This document shows, piece by piece, positions 41,083 to 50,255 of a stretch of DNA of 64,000 nucleotides (its first letter is position 1; each line of letters opens with the position of its first letter). The DNA is from Bog-756 sp963696495. Lineage in GTDB: Bacteria > Actinomycetota > Acidimicrobiia > Acidimicrobiales > RAAP-2. The notes under the pieces were generated by a model, which was given only the letters and a program-made list of their open reading frames with translations, searched no databases and was not told the origin of the DNA. Location: the NCBI GenBank assembly GCA_963696495.1, contig CAVOKJ010000002.1, positions 868,001 to 932,000 on the forward strand, written 5' to 3'. The position numbers and the translations under genes are program-made.

Positions 41083-44007
41083 TCACGAGCAGCCGCTGGT
41101 GGTCCCGCAGCTGGCGCAGACGTAGCACGACCCGGCCCGTTGCATGGCGTTGCCGCACTGGTAGCAGTACGGGGCGTCGCGGGGCTCGGCGCGGGCCAGG
41201 GTGAACTCGGCCGACCCGCGGCCACCGGGCAACGCCTGGGCCGTCGGTTCGTCGGACGAAGATCGCGACGGGTCACCGGCGCTCCCGTCGATCACGGTGG
41301 CGGTCACCGGGTCCACCGCCTCCACCTCGACGATCCCGCTGGACTCGGTGGCCGTCTCCTCGACGCCGGGGAGCGTCGGCTGCATCCGCTCCGCGGTCGA
41401 GAGCACACCGAGCTCGGCACGCTCGTCGAGGGGCAGGTAGTCCACGGCCAACCGACGGAAGATGTAGTCGACCAGGCTGGTGGCGATGCGCAGCTCGGGG
41501 TCGTCGGTGATGCCGGCCGGCTCGAAGCGCATGTTGGTGTACTTGCGCACGTAGGTGGCGAGCGGGACGCCGTGCTGCAGTCCCAGGGACACCGAGATCG
41601 AGAAGGCGTCCATGATGCCGGCCAACGTCGAGCCCTGCTTGGACACCTTCATGAAGACCTCGCCGGGGCGACCGTCTTCGTACTCACCGACGGTCACGTA
41701 CCCCTCGCAGTCGGCCACCCTGAACGCGAACGTCGACGACTTCCGCCGCCGGGGCAGGCGCTCCCGCACGGCGCCGACCACCAGGGTGTCGGCGGTCCGG
41801 GACTGCTCGTGGGCCAGCGCCGCCTCGAGGCCGGCCACCTTCTCGGCCAGCTGGCGGGCATGGGCCTCGGCTTCGGACCCGGCCGGCACCGCCCCGCCGG
41901 GGATACCCTCCTCGGCCCCCGCCTTCTTCGTCGTCGACAGCGGCTGGGCCACCTTGCAGTTGTCGCGGTAGATGGCGACCGCCTTGATCCCCATCCTCCA
42001 CGCGTCGATGTGGAGCTGCTCGACGTCCTCCACCGAGACGTCCTCGGGAAGGTTCACGGTCTTGGAGATGGCACCCGAGATGAACGGCTGCACCGCACCC
42101 ATCATGCGCACGTGCCCGAGGTAGTGGATGGTGTTGTCGCCCATGGAGCAGGCGAACACCGGCAGGTGCCCGGGCGCCAGGTGCGGAGCACCCACGATGG
42201 TCTTGTGCTGGTCGATGTAGGCGATGATCCCGTCGACCTCCTCGGGCGAGTACCCGAGGCGGGTCAGGGCCCGCGGCACCGTCTGGTTGACGATGGACAT
42301 GGTGCCGCCGCCGACCAGCTTCTTGGTCTTCACGAGGCCCAGGTCCGGCTCGACGCCGGTGGTGTCACAGTCCATCAGCAGGCCGATGGTGCCCGTGGGG
42401 GCCAGCACGCTGGCCTGGGAGTTGCGCACGCCGTACTCCTCCCCCAACTCCACGGCGAGGTCCCAGGCCTCCTGGGCGGCGGAGAGCAGGTCGGTCGGCA
42501 CCGCCTCCTCGTCCACGCTGGCCACGGCGTCGCGGTGCATCCGGAGCACGTTGAGCATCGGCTCCACGTTCTCGTGGTACCCGGCGAACGGCCCCATGCG
42601 GGCCGCGGTGCGGGCGGAGGTGGCATAGGCGTGGCCGGTCATCAGGGCGGTGATGGCCCCGGCCCAGGCCCGGCCCTGGTCCGAGTCGTAGGGGAGACCC
42701 TGGGCCATCAGCAGCGCTCCGAGATTGGCGTAGCCGATGCCCAGCTCACGGAAGCGACGCGAGTTCTCGGCGATCTTCTCGGTCGGGTAGTCGGCGTTGC
42801 CGACGATGATCTCCTGGGCCGTGAAGATGACCTCGATCGCCGACCGGAAGCCCTCGATGTCGAATGACGAGTCCTCGTGGAGGAAGGTCATCAGGTTGAG
42901 GCTGGCCAGGTTGCACGCCGAGTTGTCGAGGTGCATGTACTCCGAGCACGGGTTCGAGCCGTTGATCCGCCCCGTGTTGGACGCGGTGTTCCACCGGTTG
43001 ATGGTCGTGTCGAACTGCATGCCCGGGTCGGCGCACTCCCATGCGGCCTGGGCGATCTGGCGGAAGAGGTCACGCGCCGGGACCCAGCGCACCGGTTCGT
43101 GGTCGCCCCGGGTGGTCAATGCCCAGTCGCGACCGTCCACGACCGCCTCCATGAACTCGTCGGTCACCCGCACCGAGTTGTTGGCATTCTGGTACTGCAG
43201 GCTGATCGAGTCCTTGCCGTCGAGGTCCATGTCGAATCCCGCGTCACGCAGCACCCGGGCCTTGCGCTCCTCGACCGCCTTGCACCAGATGAAGTCCTCG
43301 ATGTCCGGATGGTCGGAGTCGAGGATGACCATCTTCGCCGCCCGCCTCGTCTTGCCGCCGGACTTGATGGTGCCGGCCGAGGAGTCGGCACCACGCATGA
43401 AGCTGACCGGGCCCGAGGCGGTGCCCCCGCCCTTCAGCAGCTCGTGGGAGGAGCGGATCTTCGACAGGTTGACCCCGGCGCCGGAGCCACCCTTGAAGAT
43501 CACACCCTCCTCGGTGTACCAGTTGAGGATCGAGTCCATGGTGTCGTCGACCGAGAGGATGAAGCAGGCCGATCCCTGCTGGGGCACGCCGGCCACCCCG
43601 ATGTTGAACCACACCGGCGAGTTGAACGCCGCCATCTGGTGGACGATCAGGTACTTCAACTCGTCGCGGAAGATCTCCGCCTCGTCGTCGTCGGCGAAGT
43701 AGCCGTCCTTGATGCCCCAGGAGGCGACGGTGTCGACGACCCGGTCGGCCACCTGGCGCAGGGAGGATTCGCGCTCGTCGGTGTTGGGGGTGCCACGGAA
43801 GTACTTCTGGGCGAGGATGTTCGTGGCGTTGAGGCTCCAGCGCTCGGGCACCTCCACCTGCAACTGCTCGAAGGCCACGGTCCCGTCGCGGTAGTTGGTG
43901 ATCCGGGCGTCGCGCCGCTCCCACACGACCTGGTCGTAGGGATGGATGCCGGCGGTGGTGAAGTGACGTCGGAGACCGATTCCGGTGCGCTGGGGGGCGA
44001 TGGCCAT
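41083..44007 (-). CDS. nrdJ: adenosylcobalamin-dependent ribonucleotide reductase (class II)
   Basis: A 974 aa class II ribonucleotide reductase, making deoxynucleotides with a cobalamin-generated thiyl radical. Recognisable segments: FNSPVWFNIGVAG, FKGGSGAGVNLSKIRSS, NPCSEYMHLDNSACNLASLNL (read as NPCSEYMHLDNSACNLAS) with the active-site Cys, LAPTGTIGLLMDCDT and the C-terminal redox/zinc motif CYQCGN...CYVCASCG. Length is normal for the B12-dependent long form. ATG at 44007, with GAGG 9 nt upstream. It is read from a promoter about 400 nt away that overlaps NrdR-like boxes; the leader is long and structured. Confidence 0.97.
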   Translation of the reverse strand: MAIAPQRTGIGLRRHFTTAGIHPYDQVVWERRDARITNYRDGTVAFEQLQVEVPERWSLNATNILAQKYFRGTPNTDERESSLRQVADRVVDTVASWGIKDGYFADDDEAEIFRDELKYLIVHQMAAFNSPVWFNIGVAGVPQQGSACFILSVDDTMDSILNWYTEEGVIFKGGSGAGVNLSKIRSSHELLKGGGTASGPVSFMRGADSSAGTIKSGGKTRRAAKMVILDSDHPDIEDFIWCKAVEERKARVLRDAGFDMDLDGKDSISLQYQNANNSVRVTDEFMEAVVDGRDWALTTRGDHEPVRWVPARDLFRQIAQAAWECADPGMQFDTTINRWNTASNTGRINGSNPCSEYMHLDNSACNLASLNLMTFLHEDSSFDIEGFRSAIEVIFTAQEIIVGNADYPTEKIAENSRRFRELGIGYANLGALLMAQGLPYDSDQGRAWAGAITALMTGHAYATSARTAARMGPFAGYHENVEPMLNVLRMHRDAVASVDEEAVPTDLLSAAQEAWDLAVELGEEYGVRNSQASVLAPTGTIGLLMDCDTTGVEPDLGLVKTKKLVGGGTMSIVNQTVPRALTRLGYSPEEVDGIIAYIDQHKTIVGAPHLAPGHLPVFACSMGDNTIHYLGHVRMMGAVQPFISGAISKTVNLPEDVSVEDVEQLHIDAWRMGIKAVAIYRDNCKVAQPLSTTKKAGAEEGIPGGAVPAGSEAEAHARQLAEKVAGLEAALAHEQSRTADTLVVGAVRERLPRRRKSSTFAFRVADCEGYVTVGEYEDGRPGEVFMKVSKQGSTLAGIMDAFSISVSLGLQHGVPLATYVRKYTNMRFEPAGITDDPELRIATSLVDYIFRRLAVDYLPLDERAELGVLSTAERMQPTLPGVEETATESSGIVEVEAVDPVTATVIDGSAGDPSRSSSDEPTAQALPGGRGSAEFTLARAEPRDAPYCYQCGNAMQRAGSCYVCASCGTTSGCS

Positions 44008-44405
44008 GTGGAGGTCCTCTTTCTGGTCGCTCTGCCCGTTGGATGGGCTCGTTGTGGGTGGTCGATGGTGCTGGATGTCGAGAGTCTGTGACAGTCGAGG
44101 GTGTGTAATTCGAGAGTTTGTGTGTCGATGGTGCTGATCTGTGTGTCCTGCCCTTGCTGCTTCCTGGGACTGCGTCACTTCCTGGGCACTGTCTGCTTGG
44201 TCCGCCCACCGGGGTGGGCGGTCGAACCGCCGGTTCGTGATGGGCCGACCGGGGGCCCCGGGGTTCGACCTCTACTGCGCTGAGCCGAGCCTTGCATCCG
44301 GGTCCGACAGGTGCGCACGGAGCCCGTCCGGCTGCCCCGCCTCACCGAATCGGTTCCTCCGGCCGTTGCCGCTGCCTCCGATTCCCCCGGAGCGCCGCAA
44401 TCGCC
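44008..44405 (-). other. long repeat-rich, structured 5' leader of nrdJ
   Basis: If transcription begins just past TATAGT (44420-44415), nrdJ has a leader of about 400 nt. It contains two adjacent hairpins: CCGCCCACC/GGTGGGCGG at 44202-44221 and CGAACC/GGTTCG at 44223-44237. It also has direct repeats GTCGATGGTGCTG (44061, 44124), TCGAGAGTYTGTG (44078, 44110) and TTCCTGGG (44161, 44179). Composition is less GC-rich than the surroundings. I looked for a cobalamin-riboswitch B12 box and found none convincing. Confidence 0.5.
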
Positions 44406-44412
44406 GGTGTAA

Positions 44413-44428
44413 ACACTATATGTTGTGG
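44413..44428. promoter_or_regulatory. NrdR box 1
   Basis: ACACTATATGTTGTGG matches the NrdR consensus ACACWATATATWGTGT at 14 of 16 positions. It overlaps the minus-strand -10 TATAGT. NrdR represses ribonucleotide reductase genes in many bacteria. Confidence 0.75.
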
Positions 44429-44443
44429 TCGCTCCTCCCCCGG

Positions 44444-44459
44444 GTACGAGATAGTGGGT
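44444..44459. promoter_or_regulatory. NrdR box 2 (weaker)
   Basis: GTACGAGATAGTGGGT matches the same consensus at 10 of 16 positions and begins exactly 31 bp from box 1, the usual three-turn spacing of paired NrdR boxes. It is the spacing that supports it. Confidence 0.55.
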
Positions 44460-44626
44460 CTATTACAGCAGCGTAGTTACACCCCTGTCAATGAATTCGG
44501 GCAAGAAATCCTGTCGGGAGGGTGCAGAAAGTACCTGTTCGGGGTGCGTTCGCGAAGAATTGCAAATGATTGCTCTCCGCGAGCAGTCCCGGCGGCCCCC
44601 GGCCCCGGACGCCCCGGGGAGATCGC

Positions 44627-44632
44627 TACAGT
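44627..44632 (+). promoter_or_regulatory. -10 hexamer TACAGT (leaderless glpK)
   Basis: TACAGT ends 6 nt before the glpK GTG; no ribosome site is present. Confidence 0.6.
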
Positions 44633-44638
44633 CCGAGC

Positions 44639-46216
44639 GTGGCCCCGCTCACCCCTGTCACCGTCGCCATCGATGCCGGAACCACGGGGGTGAGGGCGCT
44701 GGTGGTCGACGAGCGGGCCCGGGTCGTCGACGTGGCCTACCGCGAGCTGACCCAGCACTTCCCCCGTCCGGGCTGGGTCGAGCACGATGCCGCCGAGATC
44801 TGGGGCGCGGTGCGCTCGACCCTCGGCGAGGTGGCCGGACGGTTGGGCGACGCCGGCCGGTCCGCCCTGGCGGTCGGTATCACCAATCAACGCGAGACGG
44901 TGGTGGCGTGGGACCGGAGCACCGGTGCTCCTCTCCACCGGGCCATCGTCTGGCAGGACCGGCGCACCGCGGCACGGTGCCGCCAGCTCGCCGACCGGGG
45001 CCGCCTCCCGCTGGTGCGTGAGCGGACCGGGCTGGTGCTCGACCCCTACTTCTCGGCCACCAAGATGGAGTGGCTGCTCAGTGAGGGTGGCGTGTCCCCG
45101 ACGGCCGATCTGGCGCTCGGGACCGTCGACTCGTGGGTGCTGTGGAACCTCACCGGGGGGGTGGGAGGCGGGGTCGTCGCCACCGACACCACCAACGCCT
45201 CCCGCACCATGCTCTACGACATCGTGGCCGGGAGCTGGTCCGAGGAGCTGTGCGACCTGTTCGGCGTCCCCGCCGCGTCCCTGCCGACCGTGCAGGCGTC
45301 GTGCGGTCGCTTCGGCCGCGTCGCCGACACGTCGCTCGGCTCCGACTCCCCGCTCCGCGGCATCCCGGTCAGCGGGATCGCCGGGGACCAGCACGCCGCC
45401 CTCTTCGGCCAGGCGTGCTTCGATCCGGGGATGACCAAGATCACATTCGGCACGGGGACCTTCGTGTTGATGAACGCCGGCCCGGTACACCCCGAGCCCG
45501 TGGACGGGCTGATCACCACCGTGGCCTGGGACCTCGGCGACCACGGGCACGGCCCCGGTGCCGGCACGGGGGGGACCGGCAGGGGGCGGTCCGTCGCCTA
45601 CGCCCTCGAGGGATCGGTGTTCTCGTCGGGAGCGGGCATCCAATGGCTCCGCGACGGGTTGGGGATCATCACCACGGCGTCCGAGCTGGAGCCGCTGGCC
45701 CGGTCGGTGGCGACGAGCGAGGGGGTGACGGTGGTGCCGGCGTTCACGGGCCTCGGGAGCCCCCACTGGGATCCCGGGGCCCGGGGGACCATCCTCGGCC
45801 TGAGCCGAGGAGTGGGCCGGGCCCATCTCGCCCGCGCCATGGTCGAGGCGATGAGCTTCCAGGCCCGGGACGTCGTCGATGCCATGGCGACCACGGCCAC
45901 GGCCCCGTCGACGGTGCGTGTCGACGGTGGTGCGTCGTCGATGGACCTCCTCCTCGAGCTGGTGGCCGACCAGACCCGCCTGACGGTCGTGCGGCCCCGC
46001 TCCGTCGAGACCACGGCGATCGGAGCGGCGACCCTGGCCGGCCTGGCCGAGGGCGTCTGGAGCTCCCTCGAGCAACTCGGCGACCTGTGGACCGAGGAGG
46101 CCTCGTTCTCCCCGGCGGCGGGGGTCGACGAGACGGAGTCGGCCCACCAGGCGTGGTGGCGCGGGGTCGACCGGTCCCGGCACTGGTCCGACCAGGACGA
46201 TCCCGCCGAGGGGTGA
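44639..46216 (+). CDS. glpK: glycerol kinase
   Basis: A 525 aa FGGY-family kinase phosphorylating glycerol at sn-3. N-terminal AIDAGTTGVRALVVDE (phosphate 1 loop), GITNQRETVVAWDR, IVWQDRRTAARC, GTVDSWVLWNLTGG, SGIAGDQHAALFGQ, TFGTGTFVLMN and the FGGY signature VDGGASSMDLLLELVAD. A Gly-rich insertion (GHGPGAGTGGTGRG) lies in the middle. No glpF or glpD is adjacent. The GTG at 44639 lies 6 nt after a -10 hexamer, so initiation is probably leaderless. Length slightly above the usual 500. Confidence 0.95.
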   Translation: MAPLTPVTVAIDAGTTGVRALVVDERARVVDVAYRELTQHFPRPGWVEHDAAEIWGAVRSTLGEVAGRLGDAGRSALAVGITNQRETVVAWDRSTGAPLHRAIVWQDRRTAARCRQLADRGRLPLVRERTGLVLDPYFSATKMEWLLSEGGVSPTADLALGTVDSWVLWNLTGGVGGGVVATDTTNASRTMLYDIVAGSWSEELCDLFGVPAASLPTVQASCGRFGRVADTSLGSDSPLRGIPVSGIAGDQHAALFGQACFDPGMTKITFGTGTFVLMNAGPVHPEPVDGLITTVAWDLGDHGHGPGAGTGGTGRGRSVAYALEGSVFSSGAGIQWLRDGLGIITTASELEPLARSVATSEGVTVVPAFTGLGSPHWDPGARGTILGLSRGVGRAHLARAMVEAMSFQARDVVDAMATTATAPSTVRVDGGASSMDLLLELVADQTRLTVVRPRSVETTAIGAATLAGLAEGVWSSLEQLGDLWTEEASFSPAAGVDETESAHQAWWRGVDRSRHWSDQDDPAEG

Positions 46217-46236
46217 CCGGGCCCGGTGAGGCCCGG
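46217..46236. terminator. hairpin between convergent glpK and ACT-domain gene
   Basis: CCGGGCC, 6-nt loop, GGCCCGG: a perfect 7-bp stem that fills the whole 22-bp gap between two convergent stops. No T-tract. Confidence 0.5.
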
Positions 46237-46238
46237 GG

Positions 46239-46916
46239 TCAGGCCAGCTGTCTCCAGCCGTGATCAGCCAGCTCCGCCATGAGCGACAGCCATTGCAGCT
46301 CCCGCTCCCGCAGCACCGGGTCCTTCCGGCCGACGACGAGGGCGAGCCCGGCGTGGGCCATCCCTGCCGCCGCCACGGTGGCGTTCTCGGTGACCACGAT
46401 CCCGTCGGTCGGGATCGGCGCTCCGGCCTCCGTGCCCCGGTGGGCACCGGCCACGAGGACCGACGCGGCCGCCACGGCCAGCTCCTCGGGGTCCGGGGGT
46501 CGGCCGTCGCAGCTCACCACCTCGGCCCTGGTGCCGTCGTAGACCACGGCGAACGTGGCGCCCAGACTGCGCCGGACCCGGACGGCCAGATGGTCGAGGA
46601 GCCCCGCCGACGACCGCTGCTTGAACAGCTCGGTCGCCATGCCGAGGAGCTCGGCGTGGCGATCGGGCAGGGGGCCGTCGACCGGACGCACCGACTCGAT
46701 GGCCACGCCGTCGACCTCGAGCACCTCGTCACGCAACAGGTCGACGAGATCGTCGCCGGCCAGGCCGACGCCCAGCTCGTCGACGACGACACCGTGCTCG
46801 CGCTCGAGGATGTCGATGGAGATGACGTCACCGCCGACCGAGCCGATCCTGCTGGCCACCGCCCCGAGTGCACCCGGCCGATCGGGCAGCTGCACCCTGA
46901 TCAGGTAGTTGGACAC
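46239..46916 (-). CDS. ACT-domain regulatory protein
   Basis: 225 aa. An N-terminal ACT domain (SNYLIRVQLPDRPGALGAVAS, read as YLIRVQLPDRPGALGAVASR, then VISIDILERE) usually senses an amino acid. The remaining 130 residues look GAF-like or novel (LGATFAVVYDGTRAEVVSCDG). No catalytic motif. GTG start with a TAGCCT hexamer exactly 6 nt upstream, so the message is probably leaderless. Convergent with glpK. The target is unknown. Confidence 0.8.
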   Translation of the reverse strand: MSNYLIRVQLPDRPGALGAVASRIGSVGGDVISIDILEREHGVVVDELGVGLAGDDLVDLLRDEVLEVDGVAIESVRPVDGPLPDRHAELLGMATELFKQRSSAGLLDHLAVRVRRSLGATFAVVYDGTRAEVVSCDGRPPDPEELAVAAASVLVAGAHRGTEAGAPIPTDGIVVTENATVAAAGMAHAGLALVVGRKDPVLRERELQWLSLMAELADHGWRQLA

Positions 46917-46922
46917 CGCCTC

Positions 46923-46928
46923 AGGCTA
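46923..46928 (-). promoter_or_regulatory. -10 hexamer TAGCCT (leaderless ACT gene)
   Basis: TAGCCT on the minus strand, 6 nt before the GTG at 46916. Confidence 0.55.
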
Positions 46929-47024
46929 GGCGTCCACTGTGTCCGGGCTGTTTCCGGACAGTTACGACATCCGACAACCTGATGCCCGGTATCCGATGGG
47001 ACGATGCACCCGTCCGACAGGCCA

Positions 47025-47753
47025 TCAGCCCACCCGGGCCCGGTTGGCGTAGAGGTCCACGTACTCCTGGCCGGAGAGCCTCGAGATCTCGGTCATGAGC
47101 GAGTCGGTGAGGTCCCGCAGCTCGTCCTTGTCGCAGTCGGGCTGCGGGCCGCCGCACTGCCCGGTCGTGAGGACCGTGCCCTCGCGCAGGTAGGTGACCG
47201 GAGGGCCGAACCGGACGGTCACCGAGTGGAAGGGCCGCATCAGGTTGCTTCCGGGGGGTTGGACCGCCCTCGTGCCGACGATCCCGACCGGGATGATGGG
47301 GACGTCGCAGTGCAGCGACAGGCGGGCCACACCGGTGTGGCCGCGGTGGAGACGGCAGTCCGGAGCCCTCGTGCCCTCCGGGTAGATGCCGAGGAGCTGG
47401 CCGGACTCCAGCACCCTGGTGGCCGTGTCCAGCGCCCGCTGGGAGGCGTCGCCGCCGTCGCGGTTCATGGGGATCTGCCCGGCGGACCGGAAGAACCACG
47501 CGGTCCGCCAGTTGTCGAAGTACTCGGCCTTGGCCACGTAGGTCACCCGGCGGCGGAGCACCAGGGGGAGGAAGAAGGAGTCGCAGAAGGACTGGTGGTT
47601 GGCGGCCAGGACGGCCGGACCGTGGACGGGCACGTGCTCTCGACCCTCCACCTTCACCCGCCAGAACAGGAAGAACACCGGGCTCAGCAGCACCTTGAAG
47701 ATCCAGTAGGCCACGGCAAACGGTACCGCCACTTGTGATGGACTGCACTCCAT
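47025..47753 (-). CDS. lysophospholipid acyltransferase (PlsC-like)
   Basis: A 242 aa membrane-bound 1-acyl-glycerol-3-phosphate acyltransferase-like protein. Motif I is NHQSFCDSFF (H-x4-D), motif III YPEGTRAPDC, motif IV IPVGIVGTRAV. One hydrophobic N-terminal stretch (WIFKVLLSPVFFLFWRV). It makes phosphatidate or acylates another glycolipid. The ATG at 47753 shares its CAT with the ATG of the divergent neighbour; a GTG seven codons further in is an alternative start. Lysine- and proline-poor C-terminus. Confidence 0.9.
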   Translation of the reverse strand: MECSPSQVAVPFAVAYWIFKVLLSPVFFLFWRVKVEGREHVPVHGPAVLAANHQSFCDSFFLPLVLRRRVTYVAKAEYFDNWRTAWFFRSAGQIPMNRDGGDASQRALDTATRVLESGQLLGIYPEGTRAPDCRLHRGHTGVARLSLHCDVPIIPVGIVGTRAVQPPGSNLMRPFHSVTVRFGPPVTYLREGTVLTTGQCGGPQPDCDKDELRDLTDSLMTEISRLSGQEYVDLYANRARVG

Positions 47754-48666
47754 GACCACGCCGACGGCCGACAGCGCGCACCAAGGGGCCCGAACCGGGG
47801 CCGACGGGAATCCACCCGTACCCGACCAGGATCCACCCGTCCCCGACGGGGGACCCACATCGTGGACGGTCCTCGGTCGCCGCGTCGGCCTGCCGGTCGA
47901 GGTCCGTGGCGCCGCCCAGTGGGGCGTGCAGTACCTGGTGCCGGCGATGGCGGCCCAGCGGATCGTCGCCCCCACCGGCCTCGAGGTCACCGGCCCTGTC
48001 CCCGGCCGGGCGCTCGTGGCCCTGGCCGTGTGCCGCTACGACGACACCGACCTCGACGCGTACCACGAGGTGGCGGTCAGCTTCGTGGTCAGGCCCCACG
48101 ACGCCCCCGCGCACCCGTCCGCCGCACAGCGGGCACGGGAGTTCGCCGAGGGGTCCGTCGGCGTCTACATCCACCGGCTGCCCGTCGACCAGGAATTCAC
48201 CTGTGCGGCGGGACGGGACATCTGGGGGTTCCCCAAGTGGATCACGACCATCGACATCGACGAGCCCACGCCCGGACGCCCGCGAGCCGGCTCGGGCACC
48301 ACGGTCCGACTGGTGGACGGGGGCGCCCATGTCCTGACCCTGACCATCAGGTCCGGGGGCAGGCTCCGGCTCCCCTCCCAGGCTCCTCCCAGCTACTCCT
48401 TCGCCGACGGGGTGCTCCGACGCACCGAGTGGTCGACGTCGTCCACCGGCACGGCCGGTCGGCCGGGTGGGGCCACCCTCGTGCTCGGCAACCATCCGAT
48501 GGCCGACGAGCTGCGCTCCCTCGGGTTGCCCAAGCGGGCCCTGTTCTCGTCCTCCGCCGCGGCGATGACCGCCTCGTTCGGTGCCGCCCGGGTGGTCGAG
48601 CCGCTCCACCCCCGCACCGGGCGGCGGACGACCGCCGGCAGCCGCACGGGTGCGAAAGTCGATTGA
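47752..48666 (+). CDS. acetoacetate decarboxylase-family protein
   Basis: A 304 aa protein of the ADC superfamily. Typical stretches: GAAQWGVQYLVPA, AGRDIWGFPKWITTIDID (the G-[FY]-P-K segment) and GGRLRLPSQAPPS. Members include enzymes and binding proteins for small keto compounds; the specific reaction is unclear. The first 35 residues are a Pro/Asp-rich extension with a 21-bp repeat (NPPVPDQ/DPPVPDG). The next gene is a TetR regulator 34 bp downstream, which may control it. Confidence 0.8.
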   Translation: MTTPTADSAHQGARTGADGNPPVPDQDPPVPDGGPTSWTVLGRRVGLPVEVRGAAQWGVQYLVPAMAAQRIVAPTGLEVTGPVPGRALVALAVCRYDDTDLDAYHEVAVSFVVRPHDAPAHPSAAQRAREFAEGSVGVYIHRLPVDQEFTCAAGRDIWGFPKWITTIDIDEPTPGRPRAGSGTTVRLVDGGAHVLTLTIRSGGRLRLPSQAPPSYSFADGVLRRTEWSTSSTGTAGRPGGATLVLGNHPMADELRSLGLPKRALFSSSAAAMTASFGAARVVEPLHPRTGRRTTAGSRTGAKVD

Positions 48667-48700
48667 CCCCACCACGCGGTACCCGTAGCGTCTTGGAACC

Positions 48701-49318
48701 ATGGAACGCCGGCTCACGAGGAAGGGCGCGCTACGACGGGCCGAGCTGATGGACGTGGCCGCCCGGAGCTTCGCCGCCGACGGGTACCACACCACGTCGG
48801 TGACCAGCATCGTCGACCGGCTCGGCGTCGGCAAGGGGGTCTTTTACTGGTACTTCGGATCGAAGGACGAGTTGCTCACCCAGATCCTCGACGAGGCCCT
48901 CCACTCCATGCGCCTGGCCCAGCGTGAGGCCATCGCCGGCGAGCCGGACCCGGCCCGGCGCATCGAGCAGGGCATCCGATCCTCACTGCGGTGGCTGTCC
49001 GACCACCGCCACCTCTTCGTCCTCTTGGAATTCGCCCGCACCGAGGAGCGCTTCGCCCCGGTCGTCCGCCAGGGTGACCAGCAGACGGTCGCCGATGCAC
49101 TCCCCCACGTGAGCGCCGGCATCACCGCCGGGCTGCTGCGCGGCGAGGATCCGGTCGTGCTCACCCTGGCCATTCTCGGCGTGACCGGCCATCTGGCGCG
49201 AGTACTGGTCCTCGAACAGGGGCATGATGCCGACACGGTGGCCGAGGCGGCCATCGCGTTCTGCCGCAACGGCTACGTTGCCGGGGCCGCGCCGGTGATG
49301 AGACGGAGGATCGCATGA
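48701..49318 (+). CDS. TetR-family regulator
   Basis: A 205 aa regulator with a textbook TetR HTH: RAELMDVAARSFAADGYHTT, then SIVDRLGVGKGVFYWYFGSKDELL. The ligand domain is helical (RLAQREAIAGEPDPARRIEQ). A TAGCGT hexamer lies 9 nt upstream of the ATG, giving at most a 2-3 nt leader. It overlaps the SMP-30 gene by 4 nt (ATGA), so it probably controls that gene and itself. Confidence 0.92.
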   Translation: MERRLTRKGALRRAELMDVAARSFAADGYHTTSVTSIVDRLGVGKGVFYWYFGSKDELLTQILDEALHSMRLAQREAIAGEPDPARRIEQGIRSSLRWLSDHRHLFVLLEFARTEERFAPVVRQGDQQTVADALPHVSAGITAGLLRGEDPVVLTLAILGVTGHLARVLVLEQGHDADTVAEAAIAFCRNGYVAGAAPVMRRRIA

Positions 49319-50211
49319 CCGAGTTGACCGAGGAGGGCACCGTCCCCTTCATCGAGGGACTCCATTTCGGTGAGTGCCCTCGCTGGCACGGCGGCCGCCT
49401 GTGGTTCGCCGACTTCTACCAGGGCGCGGTGCTCTCGGCCGCCGAGTCCGGTGACGTCCGGACCGAGGTCGAGGTGCCCGGTGAGCCCGCCGGACTGGGT
49501 TGGCTGCCCGACGGCCGCCTCTTGGTGGTCACCCGCAAGCCGAGGACCGTCGTGCGTGTCGAGTCGGACGGCCGGCTCGTGCAGCACGGGGACCTCAACC
49601 CGATCGCCACGTTCTACGGCAACGACATGGTCGTGGACAGTGCCGGCCGGGCCTATGTGGGGAACTTCGGTTTCGACCTCGACCGGTTCATCGAGGAACG
49701 GGGCGAGTTGGCACTGATCGAGCCACCGGGGCCGCCGACGACGCCCCTCATCCGCGTCGACCCCGACGGCTCCTCCCACGTGGCCACTGACAATCTCTCC
49801 TTCCCGAACGGCTCGGTGATCACCCCCGACGGAGGGACGCTGATCGTGGCCGAGACCCTGGCCGGCCGGTTGACGGCGTACGACCTCGCCCACGACGGCA
49901 CGCTGAGCAGGCGACGTGAGTGGGCTCCCCTGTCCTGGTGCGCCCCCGACGGCATCTGCCTCGACGCCGAGGGCCGGGTGTGGGTGGCCAACGCCATCGC
50001 CCCGGAGTGCCTGCTCGTGGCCGAGGGCGGCGAGGTCGTCGACCGGGTCGCCACCTCGCAGACCGCGTTCGCCTGCATGCTGGGAGGCTCGGACCGCCGG
50101 ACCCTCTACGTGATGACGGCGCCGACCAGCAACGAGGCGGTGGTCAGCGCCACCAAGGAGGGGCGGATCGAACAGGTCCGGGTGCCGGTGCCCGGAGCCG
50201 GGCTTCCCTGA
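49315..50211 (+). CDS. SMP-30/gluconolactonase-family lactonase
   Basis: A 298 aa six-bladed propeller lactonase. Metal ligands are in family context: Glu in LHFGECPRWH, Asn in SFPNGSVITPDGG, Asp in CAPDGICLDAEG, with the N-x-N-D-like GNDMVVDSAG segment. It likely hydrolyses a sugar lactone in the cytoplasm. Coupled to the upstream TetR gene. Convergent with alaC; no terminator was obvious in the 44-bp gap. Confidence 0.9.
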   Translation: MTELTEEGTVPFIEGLHFGECPRWHGGRLWFADFYQGAVLSAAESGDVRTEVEVPGEPAGLGWLPDGRLLVVTRKPRTVVRVESDGRLVQHGDLNPIATFYGNDMVVDSAGRAYVGNFGFDLDRFIEERGELALIEPPGPPTTPLIRVDPDGSSHVATDNLSFPNGSVITPDGGTLIVAETLAGRLTAYDLAHDGTLSRRREWAPLSWCAPDGICLDAEGRVWVANAIAPECLLVAEGGEVVDRVATSQTAFACMLGGSDRRTLYVMTAPTSNEAVVSATKEGRIEQVRVPVPGAGLP

Positions 50212-50255
50212 GCCGGGCTGTCCTCGTCCGCCGCCCGCCGTCGGGCCACGGACGG

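Noticed and set aside
44008..44405. Cobalamin riboswitch before nrdJ
   Set aside because: Expected for a B12-dependent enzyme, but I found no convincing B12 box or core in the leader.
46239..47000. Glycerol operon regulator role for the ACT gene
   Set aside because: It is convergent with glpK and has its own promoter, so adjacency is the only link.
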